Shown piece by piece: positions 58,601 through 64,000 of a stretch of 64,000 nt of DNA (position 1 is its first letter; every line of letters begins with the position of its first letter). The notes under the pieces were generated by a model that worked only from the letters and a program-made list of their open reading frames with translations, was not told where the DNA came from and searched no databases. Position numbers and translations under genes: made by a program. This DNA comes from Psilocybe azurescens (lineage: Eukaryota > Basidiomycota > Agaricomycetes > Agaricales > Agrocybaceae), in contig JAJIRX010000019.1 in assembly GCA_023853785.1 (NCBI GenBank), positions 1 to 64,000 of the forward strand. Direction: 5' to 3'.

Positions 58601-61600
58601 ACGACGAACGCAGACGGCTCAGTCTTCGTGCGCTCGCCGCTCCTGAACACGACATGGGGCTCGCCGCTCTCGTCGCCGGACTATGCGACGTCGGTGATGT
58701 CGCCGAAGAGCTCGTCGGTGTTTTATACGCCGGTCCCGGGGAGTGTGCATAGTGCGCGAGGCGGGTATGCTGAGGGTGAGGGTGAAGGTGGCGCCAGGTC
58801 ACCAACGCTGCTGGTGTCGCCTACGCTGGGCGGGTTCGCGAGTCAGATGCGGATGCGGTTGGAGGAGGAGAGGCGGTCGCCGAACCCCGAGCGCCAGGAG
58901 TTTGCTGTGTTGGAGAAGGAGATCGAGGAGAAAGACGAGCAGGAGCTGGACAAGTCGGGGCTGGGCCACCGCATCGTGGTCGAAGACGAGGACGAGCTGC
59001 CGTCGCGGATCCTGAACACCAGCACTGATTCTGCGGGTTCGTCGCCGGAGCCGGAGCTGGCGGAGGAGAGTCTGTTGATGGCCGGGAAGCACCTCGCGCC
59101 GCTCGTCGTTGCGAACCGCACGCCGTCGCCGTCGATTCGGGAGGGTGGGTCGGACGAAGGGGATGTCAGCGGGGCTAGTGGGCTGGCGGGGCGGCTAAGG
59201 AGTTTAGAAGAGGATGAAAAGTTGGAACAGGAGATGGAAAAAGAGGAGGCAAAAGAGAAAGAAAAAGAGAACACAGTCACCCTCTCGCCGCCGGCCCCCT
59301 CGCATCTGCGCCCGTCGCTGCGCGAGCTGAGAGAGGGCGGGACGGTGCTGGTGCCCGGCACGAACCAGCGCCGGAGCTTGTTCCTCCCGCACCCGAATGC
59401 GCCGAAGGCCCTGTGGGCACGGAGACGGCCGGCCCAATGTACATTGCGGCTCAGCAGCCGACGCCGCAGACTCCGGCGCAGACTCAGTCGTTGCCGGCAT
59501 CACATCAGCAGCAGCAGCAGCAGTATCCAATCCAGCAGCGCGGGCCCCTTCCTCCCGGTGCGCACCCTCCGCCCCCTGGGCATCCCTACCCACATGCACA
59601 CCCACACCCGCCACCGCGCCCGAACCTGTTCACCGTCATCCGCATGGCGCTCTCCCTCCCGCCGCGCTCCGCCGTTCCGCCACCACCCAGCGGACAGCCG
59701 CCGAGACCGACGATGCCCTTGAGGGGCCCGACGATATATGGCCGCACGGACGTCGATTTGGGCGCGGCGATGGGGCCTGTGCCGATCCAGTTCAGTGTGG
59801 AGCCGCCGCTGGCGAGTGCGCCCCCGCCCGGGGCGCAGGGACAGGGACAGGGCAGGGAGGCGCCGAGGGTGCAGATGATGGCGAAGCGTCATGGGCAGGG
59901 GCAGGGGCAGGGTCAGGCGTCGAGGAGCAAGAGTGTGGGTCCGGGGATGACGCCTGCTGGTGCGGGCCCGCGCATGGGCGTTGTGTCGCCGCCGCCTGGA
60001 AGTCCTGGAGGCGTTGGGGGTGCTGTGGCCGAGCCGATGCCCCCAGGCGCCGGAGGCGGAGGGGTGATCCCACGCGCCAATTTCTTCCCCAAGGCCGCGG
60101 GCCTGCGCCCGCGCTCGAGGAGCTTCTCGGGGTTCAACTCGACCACTGCGGAGGCGCCTGTTCCGATCCAGCGAAGGTGCGTTTGCTGCTCTATTTATAT
60201 TTTTTATTATTATTTTGTTTCTAATCGTTTTTGGTGCTGCTGTGATATGATATGATTTATTTAGTCGAGAAGACTCGGAGGTGCTCTCCGCGAAAGACAT
60301 CAAGCGCTCGTTGATCAAGACGACGAGTCTCTCGTCTCTCTCCCCAGCTACCACTCCCTCTACTCTATCTCAATCCCAATCCTCCGCCTCGTTCTCCTCT
60401 CTCTCCCCACCCACGTCATCCCTCTCTCCACCTGCATCCACCACCACCACCACCACCTCATCCTCATTATCATTGTCACCGACACCGACATCAACATCCG
60501 CACCGCACACAAACACAACGCCGTCCAAAATATCACTAACGTCCTCCCCGCTGCGGCCCTCTCCATTATCCCTCTCAAGCGTCAAACCGTCCTCTCCCTC
60601 TCCATCCTCACCGTCCCTTAAATCCCCAGTCCCGCTCTCGCCGACGCCGAAATCGCCCGGAGGACCGAACTCGAATGCGAAGCCGCCGCTGTCGCCTGTG
60701 GGCACGAAACCGCCTAGCAGTCCTCTAGCGCAGTCGTTCACCTTCCCTAATTTGGGTGGAAATGGGTCAAGGCCGGGGTCGCCTGCGCAGATGCAGGCGC
60801 AGATGCAGGCACAGCAGCAGCAGCAGCAACCAGGGCTAGGGTCGCCGCTCTTTGGATCTATGCGCGCCATGCAGCAGGACAGGCAGCAAGGGCAGCAGGG
60901 ACAGCATCCGCTGAGACAGTTGTCAGGTTCTGGAGGCGAGGCAGGGGCGCAAGGGCAGGGGGTGTAAGGACGACGCTCCCTGCGTCGTTGAGCGCCACGA
61001 ACTCGTTGGCGTCGAACGCAGCTATCAATCCTTTGAACTCGAACCCGAACCCGAACCCGAACCCGAATGCGATGAACATATCGCCCCCTTTCGCAGCAGC
61101 GCCAGGGAGGACGGCGTCGCTGCAGGCTCTTCCGGTATCCAGGAATGTTAATATTGACAGCGATGCGATGTCGGTACGGAGTGCGCGCGCGCAGCAGCAG
61201 CAGCAGCAGCCTCCGCCACCATCGTCGGCTCCTAACCCGTCCGTTCTTACAGTCGGAGGAACAGGCGCAGGATCCGGAGGAGGTTCAGGGACAGGAGAAA
61301 GGGGAATAGGGGTGGCGCGCCAGACGAGCCTGCGCTCGAAGCTGAGCCTGCCGAATCTGAGGCGGAAGGTCAGCAAGCTCGATGACGACTCTTCTTCTGC
61401 TTTCAACTTGAACTACAGTGGAAGCAACAACAATAGCCATAACAATAACGAGGAGATGCACACGCAGATGCAGATGCTGCAGGTGCAGGACATGGAGTTC
61501 GAGCTCGTGCGGCCGTCCATGGCGCACCATTTTAACCGCGAGATGGGCGCGGCGAGGGGGGAGCGAGGATTCGGGGGTCCTTGGCGGTAGTGCGAATGCG

Positions 61601-63329
61601 GGTGCGGGTGCACGGGAGCGGGAGCGGGAGGGGTCGTTCGACGGCGGGAGCGGAGGGAGTGGGGGGAATGGAGGAGGGTTCTTACGCGCGGAAAGCCCCG
61701 CCATGTCGATCACGTCCGGCGGGCGGCGGTCGCGCTCGCCTTCTGGGCTCGCCGATGGCTCTTCTTCAGCACAGGCACAGGGGCATGGGAGCTGGGTCCC
61801 ACAGACGCGGCCGCCCCAGGTGTCGCGGGCCATGAGCGGGAGCGGCGACGGAAGCGCGGAGAGCATGGATGCGCATCGACAGCGCGAGCTGAAGTGGATG
61901 GGGATCATCTCGCCCAGTTCGTCGGGGGCCGCGGGGCGGGTTCGCCCTCGGTGGTGGCGAGCGCACCGTCGCCGTCGCCATCCTCCGGTGCCGGTGCCAG
62001 TGCAGCGCCGCCGCCGCCCTCTTCCAGTTCCACCTCCACAGCACAACCCACATCAGACGCGCTCCGCAAGTCCAAAAAGGTGCGCAAGCTGCTGGTGGAC
62101 GGCGTGCCGTCCTCGGTGCGGTACCTCGTGTGGTCGTTCCTCACGGACGGGAAGGGGCGGTGCGTGCCCGGGGTGTATGCGCAGCTCGGCGCGCGCGGGT
62201 GGCAGCATGGGCGGGGGGAATGGGAATGGGCAGGGCAGGGAGCTTGTGCGCGAGGAGATGGAGCGGGATGCGCGGGATGTTGTTGGCGGTGGAGGCGGTG
62301 CTGGAAATGGAGGTGCTCGTGGTTCTGGTGGTGGATATGGGGACTCGTGGGAGGCAGCGGGTGGGGATAAGGAGAGGGGGAGGAGGGAGAGAGAGGTCGT
62401 GGGGCTTTTGCAGGCGTATTTGAACATGGTGCCTGATGTTGTTTATTCACGAGGTGGGTAGGATTTTCCTCTCTGTTCTTTCTTTCTTGTTGTGTTGAAA
62501 ACGCTAACGAACACAAATAACAAACCATAGGTCTGACCCAGATCGTATCGCACCTTCTGCTGCTCGCGCCTGAGGAAGACGCGTTCTGGATCTTCGTCTC
62601 GATGATGGACGCACATCTGAGGCCGTACTTCTCCGCTGCCCGTCTCGGAGCCGCCGGTGCAGGACAGGCGGCAGGGACAGGGACAGGGACGGAGGCGACG
62701 CTGCAGATGGAGGTCGACGCGACGCTCTTGAGCAGAGCGCTGGAGGTGAACGACGCGGCGCTTGCGAAGAAGCTGTTTGTTGACGGTGGAGGTGGGTTGG
62801 GGCTGCGGCCTGCGCGGGTGTGTGCGCCCTGGTGAGCCTCCTTGCTTTGCAAAAAAAAAAATCTCCTTGATGATTCGAACACGCGCATTTTCGCAGGTTC
62901 TCGTCCCTCTTCGTCGGCGTCCTGCCGGCTGAATATCTCAACAGGATATGGGACCTTTTTCTCTTCGACGGCATCCCCTTCCTCATCCGCGCCGCGCTCG
63001 CTCTGCTCACCTGCTGCCGGCGGCCTCTGCTCGACAGCACGTGCGCATCTGAGGCACAGGTGCTCGCGGTGTTGGAGAGACCGCCGCAGGCGTGGCTGCC
63101 CGCGTCGCCGGAGGGGTTTCTGGCGCTGGCACAGGGGGTGAAGATGAAGGATGAGGAGGTGCGGAAGACGAGGGTGAAGATGGAGGTGGCGATGAAGAGG
63201 GGCACGATGGCGCAGGCGCAGGGCGCGGGTGGAGCGTTGGGGCTGGGGTTGGGCGGAGGGAAGGGCAAGCCGAGGGTGGCGAGTGTCGGTGGCGTGGGGG
63301 TGAATATTATTTCGCTGCCGAGGATGTGA
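55677..63329 (+). CDS. SH3- and TBC-domain protein (putative Rab GTPase-activating protein)
   Basis: Exon 1 55677-55799 and exon 2 55923-55976 plus the start of exon 3 (56156 on) encode an SH3 domain (CTALCDCVAEGPDDLMFLK, DDEITVLF, GTYLGYCEGVVGRFLSAHV). An in-frame stop upstream fixes the ATG. A very long low-complexity linker rich in Ser, Pro, Gly and Gln follows. The TBC domain starts near 62090 (LLVDGVPSSVRYLVWSFLTDG), continues with VVGLLQAYLNMVPDVVYSRG, an intron (62454-62530), QIVSHLLLLAPEEDAFWIF, an intron (62832-62896), and FSSLFVGVLPAEYLNRIWDLFLFDG, then TGA 63329. Another intron is 60177-60264. TBC proteins stimulate Rab GTP hydrolysis; SH3 suggests recruitment to Pro-rich partners. 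YxQ reads YSR. About seven frame changes in G/C runs (near 56600, 58090, 59405, 60960, 61565, 61930, 62200) split it. Strongly GC-rich. Confidence 0.82.
58306..58324 (+). repeat. CAG repeats coding poly-Gln in the SH3-TBC linker
   Basis: CAG runs also occur near 59507-59523, 60812-60828 and 61192-61210. With GGGCAGGGGCAG repeats near 59893-59915 and CCCGAA repeats near 61036-61063, they make the linker a series of simple-sequence tracts. Confidence 0.75.
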
Positions 63330-64000
63330 GCAGGAGGCGTTGCCATTTCATTTCGTTCTTCGTGTTCTATTACATACCATGCGCGCTGCTGGTGCTGACT
63401 AACGCTTTAATATTTCTGTGCAAAAGTTTTTCTTCGTTTTTCGTTCTTTGTTCTTCGTTCTTCGTTCTTCGTTTTTTTTCTTTTTTTGTTTTATTCGCCC
63501 TCAATTCCCTGCTTTATATCTCTTTATTCAATGCATCTATATACTTCTATGCAAATTGTTTTTACGTACATCTACCTAAACCTATGCACATATCTTTTCT
63601 CACTCTCGCTTTTTTTTCGTTTTGCTGAGAAATACTCTACGCTCGGGCAGCACGGCACCTCGATTTAAAACTCTCTCAAGGAAAGCACTTCACGGCGATC
63701 CCTGGTACTTTGGTCCTTTGTCATCTGTTCTTTCAGTGAAGAAAAACATTGAAATGTTAAAGCATACCTGACAGGTTCCGGGTACTTTTCCGAATTGCAC
63801 TTTGGGTAGCGATTCTAATTTTGTCACTCGCTGTCATTTGTGCCTGCAGCCTGAGCAGGCATATTTACGTTATGGCCTTTACCTCGACCAGGCATAAGTA
63901 GTATAAGTATGGCTACCTCAGATTCAAGGACCAGCTATTGACAGGCCGTTAAAGATCTACATATGATTACCTTCATCCTCAAGATTTGCGTCTTGTATGC
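63330..64000. other. 3' flank of the SH3-TBC gene
   Basis: T-rich DNA with four TTCGTTCTT units near 63430-63475, then AT-rich sequence. No gene recognised. Likely holds the transcript's 3' UTR and poly-A region. Confidence 0.45.

Noticed and set aside
59500..60354. Another long minus-strand frame, Arg/His/Pro-rich
   Set aside because: Same cause: low-complexity GC-rich linker read backwards.
1..64000. CRISPR arrays, bacterial operons, rRNA or tRNA genes
   Set aside because: None seen; spliced genes and fungal families show this is nuclear eukaryotic DNA.

Overview
The window looks like fungal, very probably Agaricomycete (basidiomycete), nuclear DNA. Genes carry short introns of about 50-90 bp with GT...AG ends. 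The recognisable families are typical of mushroom-forming fungi: Coprina-like Penelope retroelement, TRI5-type sesquiterpene synthase, DUF6534-type and other seven-helix membrane proteins, Crinkler-type effector with kinase, and CHAT-domain relic. All identifications come from reading motifs; no database was searched.

Layout. 1-5618: a decayed Coprina-like Penelope-like element (PLE) in head-to-tail arrangement, with long direct repeats that carry a hammerhead-ribozyme-like core and C-rich telomere-like tracts. 5619-16440: almost no recognisable genes, only diverged short duplications and a possible aspartic-protease relic. 16449-17480: a broken NIMA-type kinase. 17481-25500: weak exon candidates for membrane proteins, low-complexity DNA and old duplications. 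25535-32819: a seven-helix membrane protein gene, an SDR relic, an intact-looking Mpv17/PMP22 gene and a DUF6534-type gene. 33013-34680: relics of a CHAT protein and of a catalase-related protein. 37490-47992: a sesquiterpene synthase flanked by two close SDR paralogs, which may be a small terpenoid locus. 49547-55540: two direct copies of an ~0.8 kb block, the second lying directly upstream of the SH3-TBC gene, enclosing a Crinkler-like gene. 55677-63329: a long GC-rich gene with an N-terminal SH3 domain and a C-terminal Rab-GAP (TBC) domain.

Two themes recur. First, much of 5-35 kb is a graveyard: NIMA kinase, SDR, CHAT and catalase relics each carry stops or frame breaks, next to a telomere-type retroelement, so the left part may be subtelomeric. 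Second, several otherwise good genes are broken by what look like single missing bases in homopolymer runs, so part of the apparent decay may be sequence error rather than biology.

The most unusual items are the ribozyme-like core in both PLE repeats, the SDR pair lacking the catalytic Tyr/Lys beside a terpene synthase, the double ubiquitin-like head of the Crinkler-type protein, and the TBC domain with Arg where the catalytic Gln is expected.
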